Origin: Clostridia bacterium
Lineage (GTDB): Bacteria; Bacillota; Clostridia; Christensenellales; DTU072
Reading direction: 5' to 3'
DNA: 46,603 nucleotides
Assembly: GCA_017533005.1 (NCBI GenBank)
Contig: JAFXIQ010000006.1
Span: 1 to 46,603 of the forward strand
Both the position numbers and the translations under genes were made by a program. Positions 9,470-17,425 of this stretch are shown piece after piece. Each line of letters opens with the position of its first letter. Position 1 is the stretch's first letter. The notes under the pieces are model-generated. The model searched no databases. It worked only from the letters and a program-made list of their open reading frames with translations, and had not been told where the DNA came from.

Positions 9470-9994
9470 TTATGCGTTGTTTTTCTTGTTTATAGGTGCG
9501 ACTACCATAGTAATCGAACGTCCTTCTTGTAAAGGTTTCTTTTCGATAACGGCAACTTCTTTGATTAGTTCGAAGAAACTTTCCATAACGCCAACGCTAA
9601 TCTCTGGGTGAGCTTGTTGACGACCTTTCATTCTGATTGAAAGGCGAACCTTATTACCGTCACCTATGAACTCACAAACCTTTTTGGCTTTTGTTTTCAT
9701 ATCGCCGATATCAATCGTTGCGGAAAGCCATATATCTTTAAGTTCAATTTGACTTTGTTTTTTCTTGTCTTCTTTCTCCCTTTTAATTTGGTCGAAACGG
9801 TATTTGCGATAATCCATTATCTTGCAAACTGCGGGGACTGCTTGTGGGGAAATCATAACCAAGTCAAGATTCCTTCCGTCAGCTATTTGCATAGCTTTTG
9901 CAGTTGGCATAACTCCCATCATTGTTCCGTTTTCGTCAATTAGTCTGACTTCTTTCTCTCGGATATCCGAGTTAATCATCAATTCTTTAAAAAT
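9470..9994 (-). CDS. infC: Translation initiation factor IF-3, AUU start codon
   Basis: IF-3 keeps ribosomal subunits apart and checks the start codon-initiator tRNA pairing. The protein contains [38 protein letters not shown] and the C-terminal domain [24 protein letters not shown] place the start at ATT (9994-9992). A strong SD (AAAGGAGGG, about 10010-10002) lies 7-8 bases upstream, giving [10 protein letters not shown] and 174 residues, the usual length. An in-frame ATG at 10051 would put the start upstream of both the SD and a terminator hairpin and add a non-homologous leader. The ATG at 9979 would cut conserved residues. An AUU start is the known autoregulatory device of infC in Escherichia coli. 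Confidence 0.93.
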   Translation of the reverse strand: MFKELMINSDIREKEVRLIDENGTMMGVMPTAKAMQIADGRNLDLVMISPQAVPAVCKIMDYRKYRFDQIKREKEDKKKQSQIELKDIWLSATIDIGDMKTKAKKVCEFIGDGNKVRLSIRMKGRQQAHPEISVGVMESFFELIKEVAVIEKKPLQEGRSITMVVAPINKKNNA

Positions 9995-10133
9995 TGTTTT
10001 GCCCTCCTTTAGACAAAAAAAATGTGTTCTGAAGCTCAAAACACATCTCACACTAAACCATAACTATCGCTATGGATTTTTACGTTGTGGTAACCTACTG
10101 CCATTGCACTCGGTGAGAATATGCTTCTACTTC
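9995..10133 (-). promoter_or_regulatory. infC-rpmI-rplT leader, L20-leader type, with attenuator
   Basis: About 139 bases lie between the predicted transcription start and the infC AUU codon. A small hairpin (CCATA/TATGG arms, 10060-10077) is followed by a terminator hairpin at 10022-10046 with an 8-base U-run, placed directly before the SD. In Bacillus subtilis this leader binds L20 and ends transcription early when free L20 is abundant. The position and layout match, but I did not confirm the L20-binding fold. Confidence 0.7.
10015..10046 (-). terminator. Attenuator-type intrinsic terminator upstream of infC
   Basis: On the minus strand, ATGTGTTTTGA and TTCAGAACACAT arms form an 11-pair stem (one G-U) with a 3-base loop, followed by TTTTTTTT. 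It sits only 7 bases before the infC SD and about 90 bases after the predicted transcription start, so it must act inside the leader rather than at the end of a gene. Confidence 0.85.
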
Positions 10134-10139
10134 GCTAAT

Positions 10140-10168
10140 ATATTATATGATTATGAAACTTAAGTCAA
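10140..10168 (-). promoter_or_regulatory. Sigma-A-type promoter of infC-rpmI-rplT
   Basis: On the minus strand a -35 TTGACT (10168-10163) is followed after 17 bases by TAATAT (10145-10140). An overlapping TATAAT gives a 15-base spacer. Transcription should begin near 10133. No other gene lies between this and the thrS terminator. Confidence 0.7.
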
Positions 10169-10224
10169 GCAAAATACGCACAAATTGCATATTTTTTAAT
10201 ATTTAATATTATATCCTTATTAAT

Positions 10225-10248
10225 AAGGGCGCTCTCAAGAGCGCCCTT
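10225..10248 (-). terminator. Terminator after thrS
   Basis: An 11-pair stem AAGGGCGCTCT / AGAGCGCCCTT with a 2-base centre (the real loop must be larger) begins 6 bases past the thrS stop. On minus it is followed by TTATTAATAAGG, a modest U-rich tail. It insulates thrS from the infC promoter. Confidence 0.75.
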
Positions 10249-10253
10249 TTATT

Positions 10254-12185
10254 TTACCAAATAGCTTTTGTCTTAACGTCGTTATTTATCCTTGCTAAAA
10301 ATTCTTCAAAAGTCATCGCACCTAAGTCGCCTTCCTTTCTAGAACGTACGGAAATTACGCCGTTTTCTTTATCCTTATCACCGATAATAACCATATATGG
10401 GATTTTATCGAGTTGTGCTTCGCGGATTTTGTAACCAAGTTTTTCATTTCTAACGTCGTAATCAGCTCTAATGCCCGCATCATAAAGTTTTTCTTTAATT
10501 GCTTTTGCATCTGCGCTCGTTCTATCCGTTAAGCTCAATACGCGGACTTGTTCGGGGGCTAGCCATACAGGGAAAGCTCCTGCATATTTTTCGATAAGCA
10601 ACGCCATTGTTCTTTCATAGCAACCCATAGAAGTTCTATGAATAATATAAGGATTAACTCTTTCACCATTTTCATCAACGTAGGTCATATCGAACTTTTC
10701 AGCTAGGAACATATCAACTTGTATTGTGATAAGCGTATCTTCTTTGCCATAAACGTTTTTGATTTGAATATCAAGTTTGGGTCCATAGAAAGCTGCTTCA
10801 TCAACACCAATGCTATATTTAACGTTTAGGTGGTCTAGAATTCTCTTCATTTCACCTTGTGCACGTTCCCACTTTTCAGGGTCATTGATATATTTATCAG
10901 TATTGTTTGGGTCCCAAACTGAGAAACGGTAAGTTACGTCTTCATCCAATCCAAAGGACTTCAACATATACATAGCTAAATCCAGACAGCCTTTGAATTC
11001 CTCTTCTAGTTGGTCGGGTGTGCACATTAAGTGTCCTTCTGAAATAGTAAATTGTCTTACTCTTATAAGGCCGTGCATTTCGCCACTAGACTCATTACGG
11101 AAAAGCGTAGACGTTTCGCCATAACGAATAGGCAAATCTCTATATGACTTAAGACCGTTTTTATAAATCATATATTGGAATGGGCAAGTCATAGGACGAA
11201 GTGCAAAGCATTCTTTTGCTTCTGGGTCGCCTAGAACGAACATACCGTCTAGATAGTGGTCCCAGTGTCCTGATAGTTGATACAATTCTCTCTTTGCCAT
11301 ATAAGGAGTTTTTGTGCGAACGTATCCCCTTCTCTCTTCTTCGTCTTCGACAAATCTAGACATAATTTGGAAGAGTTTAGCACCTTTGGGCATAAGCAAA
11401 GGTAGGCCTTGTCCAATATATTCATCCGTCATGAAAAAGCCCATTTCTCTACCTAGTTTGTTATGGTCGCGAAGTTTAGCTTCTTCTTGTTGTTTGATAT
11501 ATTCTTCAAGTGCATCTTTTTTCGGGAAGCACGTTCCGTAGACACGCGTGAGCATCTTATTGTGCTCGTCGCCACGCCAATACGCACCTGTAATAGCAGT
11601 CAACTTGAAAGCTTTAAGATATCCGGTTGAAGGAATATGCGGTCCTGCGCATAAATCAACGAAATCGCCTTGTCTATACATAGAAATTGTAGCGTCTTCG
11701 GGAAGGTCGTTTATTAATTCAACCTTGTAAATTTCGTCGTTTGCAGTAAAGAACGCAAGAGCTTCATCTCTTGAAACTTCTTCACGAATAACGGGAATAT
11801 TTTCTTTAATAATTTTTTTCATTTCTGCTTCAATAGCAGGAATTGCATCAAAATTGATGGGTGTTTTAAACTCGAAATCGTAATAGAAGCCATTATCTAT
11901 TGCCGGTCCGATAGCAACTCTAACAGTTGGGTAAATTCTTCTAACAGCTTGTGCTAAAACGTGTGAACAAGTATGACGGTATGCTTTTTTGCCGTCTTCT
12001 GTATCAAACGTCAAAAGTTCAACTTCGCTATCTTCGTTGATAGGCGTGTACATACCAACGACTTCGCCGTTAACACGTGCAACTAGTGATGCACGGAAAA
12101 GTCCGTCAGAAATTGAACGGGCTATATCTGCAGGTGTGGAACCGATGGGAAATTCTTTTTTCTCATCTCTCAAAGTAATAATCAT
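10254..12185 (-). CDS. thrS: Threonyl-tRNA synthetase
   Basis: A 643-residue class II synthetase that charges tRNA-Thr. An N-terminal TGS domain (about 1-60) is followed by the editing domain with HTCSHVLAQAVRR, then the catalytic core. That core includes ALRPMTCPFQYMIYK with the zinc-binding Cys, motif 2 TLFRNESSGEMHGLIRVRQF, EGHLM, and motif 3 near HRTSMGCYERTMALLIE. The anticodon-binding domain forms the C-terminus. A GGAG SD precedes the ATG. The upstream gap is only 39 bases, so there is no room for the T-box leader often found on Firmicutes thrS; it appears to be co-transcribed with a surface lipoprotein and a hydrolase. Confidence 0.97.
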   Translation of the reverse strand: MIITLRDEKKEFPIGSTPADIARSISDGLFRASLVARVNGEVVGMYTPINEDSEVELLTFDTEDGKKAYRHTCSHVLAQAVRRIYPTVRVAIGPAIDNGFYYDFEFKTPINFDAIPAIEAEMKKIIKENIPVIREEVSRDEALAFFTANDEIYKVELINDLPEDATISMYRQGDFVDLCAGPHIPSTGYLKAFKLTAITGAYWRGDEHNKMLTRVYGTCFPKKDALEEYIKQQEEAKLRDHNKLGREMGFFMTDEYIGQGLPLLMPKGAKLFQIMSRFVEDEEERRGYVRTKTPYMAKRELYQLSGHWDHYLDGMFVLGDPEAKECFALRPMTCPFQYMIYKNGLKSYRDLPIRYGETSTLFRNESSGEMHGLIRVRQFTISEGHLMCTPDQLEEEFKGCLDLAMYMLKSFGLDEDVTYRFSVWDPNNTDKYINDPEKWERAQGEMKRILDHLNVKYSIGVDEAAFYGPKLDIQIKNVYGKEDTLITIQVDMFLAEKFDMTYVDENGERVNPYIIHRTSMGCYERTMALLIEKYAGAFPVWLAPEQVRVLSLTDRTSADAKAIKEKLYDAGIRADYDVRNEKLGYKIREAQLDKIPYMVIIGDKDKENGVISVRSRKEGDLGAMTFEEFLARINNDVKTKAIW

Positions 12186-12224
12186 ATATGTCTAACTCCG
12201 TAAAGTAAATTATTTGTGATAAAT

Positions 12225-13970
12225 TTAGTTATTCGCTGCGTCTATAACGCCATTAAGTGCCGTATAATCGGAACTATCTCCTACTTCAACTCCAAATTCG
12301 TTCTTGGTGCTTTCGTTGTTAAAATTGCCAGAATTTGCATCTATAACAGCTCTAGAAGCTCCCGATAAATATTTAACGTCCGTAGCATCAACAACTTTTA
12401 ATTTGAAATAAACGTGATATTGGTCTTTACCTTCTTCTACGTCATTGTGTTCTTTTTTACAAGTTCTTTCGCCGTCAAGGAAAGTAACGTCGTAACCGTG
12501 CGCATTAAGCCATTCGCTAATGTTTGCACCTTCGTCTACGTCAATAACTTCAAAGCCATCGACAACGCTACCAATAATCGGTTGATAAGCCTTAAATTCA
12601 GATACTAGTTTACCTAACGTACTGCGACCTCTAACTTCACCGACTATTCCACCGTTCATTGTAAATATGGTATGCTTTAGTTCTCCGTATTGAAGGTCAA
12701 GCATTGCATCTACAATCGAATAATTATTGTTTGATGGATTAGTAAAAATAAGTTCGCCTTTTGCAGTAGCATTGTCTATTTTTGAATTATTACATATTCC
12801 AACAACGCCACCAGTAAAGCAACTAGTTTCATTATCGATTTTTACTTCATTTACTATTGCGCTAACTTTATCAATGCTAGAATTATTTTCTAGATATCCA
12901 ACTGCGCCACCAACTGAAAAAGCCTTGCCAGCATTACTTCTAACGTGATTCATTTTTATTGTGTCATAGCTGGTTTTTGATGCCAAAACTTCGGTGTTGT
13001 CAGCAAGTCCTACGAGTCCGCCTGTTACAGCACGAGCGCTTGCTGAAACGCTGATTTCCTCAGCATTACTATTGACGTTTGCTTTTTCTAGCTTCGTATT
13101 ATAGAGAACTGCGCCTATACCGCCAACAAAACTCGAAACGCCTTCAACCTTTATGCCACCAGTGTAGTTTGCTTTTGTGATTTCATTACGAGCGTATCCT
13201 TTATGAACGATATCAATAGAACGAACGTATCCTGCAACGCCACCTGCGTATACGCTAGTTAAGCGACAAATATTACTGCCACCGCCCCATATCTTTGAAG
13301 AAACGTTACAATCTACGTTGACGTTATTGAGTTTAACTTTACCAACTGCATAACCGAGCAAACCACCTGCATAAAGATTCATTACATTATCAATAGCAAT
13401 TGGTTCTATTTCTCCGTCTGAATCCTTTACTCTTTCTCTAGCATCCGGCATTTGCGATTTAATGTTACCATATACGTTAACGTTTTCTACATTCGTGTTT
13501 CCGTAAGCATATGCAATTAAGCCACCTGCATAAATTAAGTCAGCTTGGTTTTGCATATCAATTACAACGTTTACATTGAGATTTTTAACCGTTGCACCGT
13601 GGGTATAGCCGAACAAACCGTAATACTTTTTGCCGTCCCAGTTTTCTAAATAATCGGTAATTTCTTCATCTTCTATGCTATAAGTAATGGTTTTTCCGTT
13701 ACCATCAAATATACCTCTAAAAGATTGCTCTTCACTATTACCAATTGGTGTCCAGTTCCCTTCGATAACAATATCATTCGTAAGTTTAAACGTTGCTTGG
13801 TCATAGTCCGCGCCTAACTTGTTATTTACGTCTTTTAGCGCGTTAGCGTCGCCAATTTCGATTACAATAGCACCTTTATGCGTATCCTTGTCATCGTTAC
13901 ATGCAACGAGTCCGGTTACGCATAAGCTAACTATCAATATGGCAACTAAAATTACACTTAATTTTTTCAT
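12225..13970 (-). CDS. Surface lipoprotein with about eight GLUG-type repeats
   Basis: A 581-residue exported lipoprotein. The signal peptide MKKLSVILVAILIVSLCVTG ends in lipobox LVAC with the lipidated Cys at 24. Residues about 60-125 carry the GNWTPIGN, GIFDGNGKTI and KYYGLFGYTHGATVKNLNV pattern that precedes GLUG repeats. About eight repeats then follow, each marked by a GG(L/V/I)xGxxxx core: GGLIAYAYGN, GGLLGYAVGK, GGVAGYVRS, GGIGAVLYN, GGLVGLADN, GGAVGYLEN, GGVVGICNN, GGIVGEVRG. Such repeats form a beta-helix rod in adhesins and surface proteins. An AAGGA SD precedes the ATG, 16 bases after the hydrolase gene. The binding partner is unknown. Confidence 0.85.
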   Translation of the reverse strand: MKKLSVILVAILIVSLCVTGLVACNDDKDTHKGAIVIEIGDANALKDVNNKLGADYDQATFKLTNDIVIEGNWTPIGNSEEQSFRGIFDGNGKTITYSIEDEEITDYLENWDGKKYYGLFGYTHGATVKNLNVNVVIDMQNQADLIYAGGLIAYAYGNTNVENVNVYGNIKSQMPDARERVKDSDGEIEPIAIDNVMNLYAGGLLGYAVGKVKLNNVNVDCNVSSKIWGGGSNICRLTSVYAGGVAGYVRSIDIVHKGYARNEITKANYTGGIKVEGVSSFVGGIGAVLYNTKLEKANVNSNAEEISVSASARAVTGGLVGLADNTEVLASKTSYDTIKMNHVRSNAGKAFSVGGAVGYLENNSSIDKVSAIVNEVKIDNETSCFTGGVVGICNNSKIDNATAKGELIFTNPSNNNYSIVDAMLDLQYGELKHTIFTMNGGIVGEVRGRSTLGKLVSEFKAYQPIIGSVVDGFEVIDVDEGANISEWLNAHGYDVTFLDGERTCKKEHNDVEEGKDQYHVYFKLKVVDATDVKYLSGASRAVIDANSGNFNNESTKNEFGVEVGDSSDYTALNGVIDAANN

Positions 13971-13986
13971 TCTATTTCCTTATAAA

Positions 13987-14898
13987 TTAGTCGTGAATAA
14001 ATTGTTTTTCGATGAAGGCTAGCATATCTGCATAAACCTCTGCCCTGTTTGTTTCATTAAGTATTTCGTGTCTAGCACCTTCATAAATCTTAATTTCAGT
14101 ACCGTCGATACCTAATTGGGTGTAGAAGTTGTATAGTTTGTTAGCAAGAACAGCTTTGTTTGAAACAGGGTCATCGCTACCTACCGCAATAAAAATAGGA
14201 ATGTCTTTTCTGATGTTCTTTGCATCTTCATCATACATTGACATAATTGCATCGAAGAAGCTAGCATAGAAACCAATTGAAAGCGGATATCCACAGTATT
14301 CGTCTGCTTCGTATTTAGCAACTTGCTCTTTATCTCTAGACAACCATGCAAATTGTTGTCCTTGTTCTTCGAAGGGCTTGTTGTATGCACCAAAGCTCAT
14401 TTTGTCAATCAAGTAACCCGTCTTATATGCGCCACATAAAACTTTTTGAATATTAGCAATAACTCTACCAATACCAACTAGCGGGCCTCTCATATATGCT
14501 GTTCCTGATAAAACGCAAGCACGAACTTTATCGCTGTATAGCTCTAAAAATCTTTGTGATAAGAAGCTACCGTAGCTATGACCTAATAGCACTACGTCAA
14601 CACCGTAAGTTGCCTTTGTGTATTCAACAACAGTCTTAATATCTTCTACCGTTTGATTGAAAGAATCTCCGTCTACTACGCCCTTCGCTCCTGCATTGTT
14701 ATATTTATGTCCTCTATGGTCTTCTGCAAGAACAACATATCCTTCTTTGTTGAGGAATTTAGCGAAATCGTCGTAACGCTCCGTATGTTCACTCATACCG
14801 TGGCTAATTACAACACCACCTAATTTGTTTTCAACTTCATCCCATACGCTTACGTGCATTATTTTGCCATCAAATGTATCAAGGTTGATAGATTTCAT
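13987..14898 (-). CDS. Alpha/beta hydrolase, monoacylglycerol lipase/lysophospholipase type
   Basis: About 303 residues. The start ATG at 14898 (MKSINLDTFDGK) follows GGAGG by 8 bases; an in-frame TTG at 14913 overlaps that SD and is rejected. Catalytic landmarks: oxyanion region VISHGMSEHTERY, LAEDHRGHKYNN, nucleophile elbow LLGHSYGSF (Ser), acid AVGSDDPVS (Asp) and histidine YEGARHEILNE. This is the serine aminopeptidase S33/hydrolase_4 pattern typical of monoglyceride lipases. There is no signal peptide, so it should be cytosolic. It heads an apparent operon with a GLUG lipoprotein and thrS. The substrate cannot be told from sequence. Confidence 0.9.
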   Translation of the reverse strand: MKSINLDTFDGKIMHVSVWDEVENKLGGVVISHGMSEHTERYDDFAKFLNKEGYVVLAEDHRGHKYNNAGAKGVVDGDSFNQTVEDIKTVVEYTKATYGVDVVLLGHSYGSFLSQRFLELYSDKVRACVLSGTAYMRGPLVGIGRVIANIQKVLCGAYKTGYLIDKMSFGAYNKPFEEQGQQFAWLSRDKEQVAKYEADEYCGYPLSIGFYASFFDAIMSMYDEDAKNIRKDIPIFIAVGSDDPVSNKAVLANKLYNFYTQLGIDGTEIKIYEGARHEILNETNRAEVYADMLAFIEKQFIHD

Positions 14899-15058
14899 AG
14901 TTACTTCCTCCAAAATTTCTTTTTAATTTAGCTATATAAGCGCGCACTCGAGCGCCCATACGGGCCTGCACGATTATACATATAGTATATATTAACACCT
15001 TTTGCTACATAATTCAAGAGAATAATTAATAAAATATAGGTAACAAAGGAACATTTTT

Positions 15059-16090
15059 ATGACAACGATTGCTTTAACTGGCGGGGGAACCGCAGGACAC
15101 GTAATGCCCAGTATCGCACTATTAAGCGAACTTTACAAATACTCAGACAGAATTATCTTTATTGGAGGGAACGGCATTGAAGAGCAAATAGCTCGCGAAT
15201 ACGAACTTCCTTTCTATTCTACTAAAGTGGTGAAATTCGATAGAACACACTTTATGAACAACTTCAAAATACCCTTCGTTCTGAGATCTGCCATAAACGA
15301 AGCTAAAGATATACTAAAAAGTGAAAAAGTAGATGCAGTTTTTGCTAAAGGTGGTTATTGCTCAATCCCGGCTTCGCTTGCTGCACACGCACTAGGCGTT
15401 CCGCTAATTATTCACGAAAGCGATTATACTATGGGACTAGCTAACAAAATGCTATCACGTTATGCTTGTAGGGTTTTAACGGCGTTCCCCGAGACGTATG
15501 GTGGTGAATACGTTGGGGCTCCCATTCGCGATGAAATATTCAAAGGTGACGCAAACAGAGCGCGTGAAAAATATCACCTGTCCCCATACAAAAAAACTCT
15601 ACTCGTATTCGGTGGCAGTCAAGGAGCGCTAGCAATAAACGACCTAATATTTCCAATTCTTAATAGCTTAACCAAAACCATGAACGTAGTTCACGTAGTG
15701 GGCAAAAACGAAAAACGAAAAATCATTAGTGAAAATTATGTACCAATCTCATACGCCAATGATATTGCAGACTTGTATGCAGTTAGCGACGTTATCGTTA
15801 TGCGAGCAGGCGCTAGTAGCCTTGCCGAAACCTGCGCACTTGGTAAACGCGTTATCGCAATTCCACTACCCAAAGGCACTAGTAGAGGCGACCAAGTATT
15901 GAATGCTGAGAGTTATGCAAAACATAGCGCCATAGAAATAATTAAGCAAGAAGAAGCTACTCCCACAATGCTATTTGAACGCATAGAAAAGCTATTATTA
16001 TTCCCCGAAAAAGGCATAAATAGAATTTCTACGAATGCGAGAATTGCGGAAATTATCGCTGAAGAAATAGCGAAAAAACGCCGATTTTGA
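15059..16090 (+). CDS. murG: UDP-GlcNAc:undecaprenyl-PP-MurNAc-pentapeptide transferase
   Basis: A 343-residue GT28 glycosyltransferase that makes lipid II from lipid I on the inner face of the membrane. The N-terminal loop ALTGGGTAGHVMPSIAL, IHESDYTMGLANKMLSRYA, the second-domain loop VFGGSQGALAIND, and the donor-sugar segment DVIVMRAGASSLAE with KGTSRGDQVLNAESY all match. An AAAGGA SD lies 8 bases before the ATG. It is divergent from the hydrolase and followed by an unknown exported protein, not by other mur genes. It resembles the short MurG-like paralogs some Clostridia place outside the division cluster. Confidence 0.9.
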   Translation: MTTIALTGGGTAGHVMPSIALLSELYKYSDRIIFIGGNGIEEQIAREYELPFYSTKVVKFDRTHFMNNFKIPFVLRSAINEAKDILKSEKVDAVFAKGGYCSIPASLAAHALGVPLIIHESDYTMGLANKMLSRYACRVLTAFPETYGGEYVGAPIRDEIFKGDANRAREKYHLSPYKKTLLVFGGSQGALAINDLIFPILNSLTKTMNVVHVVGKNEKRKIISENYVPISYANDIADLYAVSDVIVMRAGASSLAETCALGKRVIAIPLPKGTSRGDQVLNAESYAKHSAIEIIKQEEATPTMLFERIEKLLLFPEKGINRISTNARIAEIIAEEIAKKRRF

Positions 16091-16153
16091 CTTATTTTGA
16101 ATAATTTAACACAAAGGTTACCATCTCATTTATAATGAGTTCGAGGTGACTAT

Positions 16154-17425
16154 ATGAAGAAAAATTCTGCCCCTAAAAAACTAGCTACAATACTACTAAT
16201 AACTATAGCAGTTCTTGCAATCGTGGCGGGAAACGGAAGCTTGAAAGAAGCTCTGTCCAACTCTAATTCCACACCACTTCCACCAACTTCAGCAGAAGAA
16301 GAAACGCCAATCGAAGACGCCCCTATCGTCGATTTCGTAGAAGGAGCATTGCCACTCCTACCTTCTTCACACGAAAGGTTTAAATTCATTCAAACTATAA
16401 CGTCCGATAGCGAAGTTAAACTCGAAAAAAGCATCTATACGAACGACAGCGTATATGTGATTTTTTCACATTCTACTAGCCACGGTACCTTTGCCGTAAA
16501 AGCGCCCACCACTACAGTCATTAAGCTCGATTACGACGGCACGATTGAAGCGTTTATACATCTAGAACATACGGGATTTATCGCTGGACAAATCACCACT
16601 AACGGTTTGGTTGTAACTCTATGTGATAAGCAAGTCACCTATCTCTACACTATATCAACAGACCTTAAAAATTCAATGCTAATCGAATTAAATCCTTGCA
16701 AAAAAGGCAAAATCTTCGCACTTAACGACGGCTTTTTATGGTTAGAAGAAGGTGTTAACAATACTATTTATTTCATAAAAAATAACACCGTTTTACATTC
16801 TTCCAACATAAGCTCCGGTGAAATTGTAGAAATATACGATTTCTATACGAATTTCACGTTTATAATAAATGGAATTAACGGATATTCCATACTCAAAATC
16901 GATAGGAATTTTGAGCTTTTATCATCTAAAACAATTCCTGAAAAGTCAGTGGTTTGTTTGCAACCATTCGTTGAAAATAACGAACAAAATTTTCTTGTCG
17001 CCGAGCTAATTAACTCGCAAATTTTGCTGACTAAATATGACAAAACCTGGGAAGCGTACGAAAGTATAAGCGTAGGTATCGCAAGTAGCGCAGAAGTTTT
17101 TATGAACAACAAAAGTATTTTCTTGTTACTACACGCATCTACCGATAGATTATACCTAGTAGACGGAAACTTTAATTATACGGCGTCCAACTCTGCGTTA
17201 ATGAACGGTATTACTGAATTATACGACGTTTGTAGCGACACGAACGGTTTCACGGTATTCTATAAAGCCGACACTTTATCTACCTTCACAATAAAAAACG
17301 ACGGTAGTTCTACCATCGTTAATCTTCAAATATCTCCGACAACAGCGTTCGGTTTTTCTCGCGATAACAGCCTTTTTATTGCTTATTCGGAGAATAACAC
17401 CATAAACTTCATATGTGTTAAGTAA
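16154..17425 (+). CDS. Unrecognised exported or membrane-anchored protein, possible beta-propeller
   Basis: 423 residues. Residues about 10-28 form a hydrophobic segment (LATILLITIAVLAIVAGNG) with preceding lysines and no lipobox Cys, so it is an uncleaved anchor or a signal peptide. Residues 35-60 are a Pro/Glu-rich linker. The rest is beta-strand-rich, with blades of about 45 residues recurring in style (VIKLDYDGTIEAFIHL, TYLYTISTDLKNSMLIEL, YSILKIDRNFELLSSKTI, LYLVDGNFNYTASNSAL), suggesting a propeller; this is inference only. A GAGGTG SD lies 5 bases before the ATG. The gene lies 63 bases after murG and its last 8 bases overlap recG on the other strand. Confidence 0.6.
   Translation: MKKNSAPKKLATILLITIAVLAIVAGNGSLKEALSNSNSTPLPPTSAEEETPIEDAPIVDFVEGALPLLPSSHERFKFIQTITSDSEVKLEKSIYTNDSVYVIFSHSTSHGTFAVKAPTTTVIKLDYDGTIEAFIHLEHTGFIAGQITTNGLVVTLCDKQVTYLYTISTDLKNSMLIELNPCKKGKIFALNDGFLWLEEGVNNTIYFIKNNTVLHSSNISSGEIVEIYDFYTNFTFIINGINGYSILKIDRNFELLSSKTIPEKSVVCLQPFVENNEQNFLVAELINSQILLTKYDKTWEAYESISVGIASSAEVFMNNKSIFLLLHASTDRLYLVDGNFNYTASNSALMNGITELYDVCSDTNGFTVFYKADTLSTFTIKNDGSSTIVNLQISPTTAFGFSRDNSLFIAYSENNTINFICVK

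Noticed and set aside
9995-10051. Upstream in-frame ATG (10051) as the infC start
   Set aside because: It lies before the SD and within or above the terminator hairpin, and encodes a leader absent from IF-3 proteins.
12186-12224. T-box leader for thrS
   Set aside because: Only 39 bases separate the genes, with no T-box motif or terminator.
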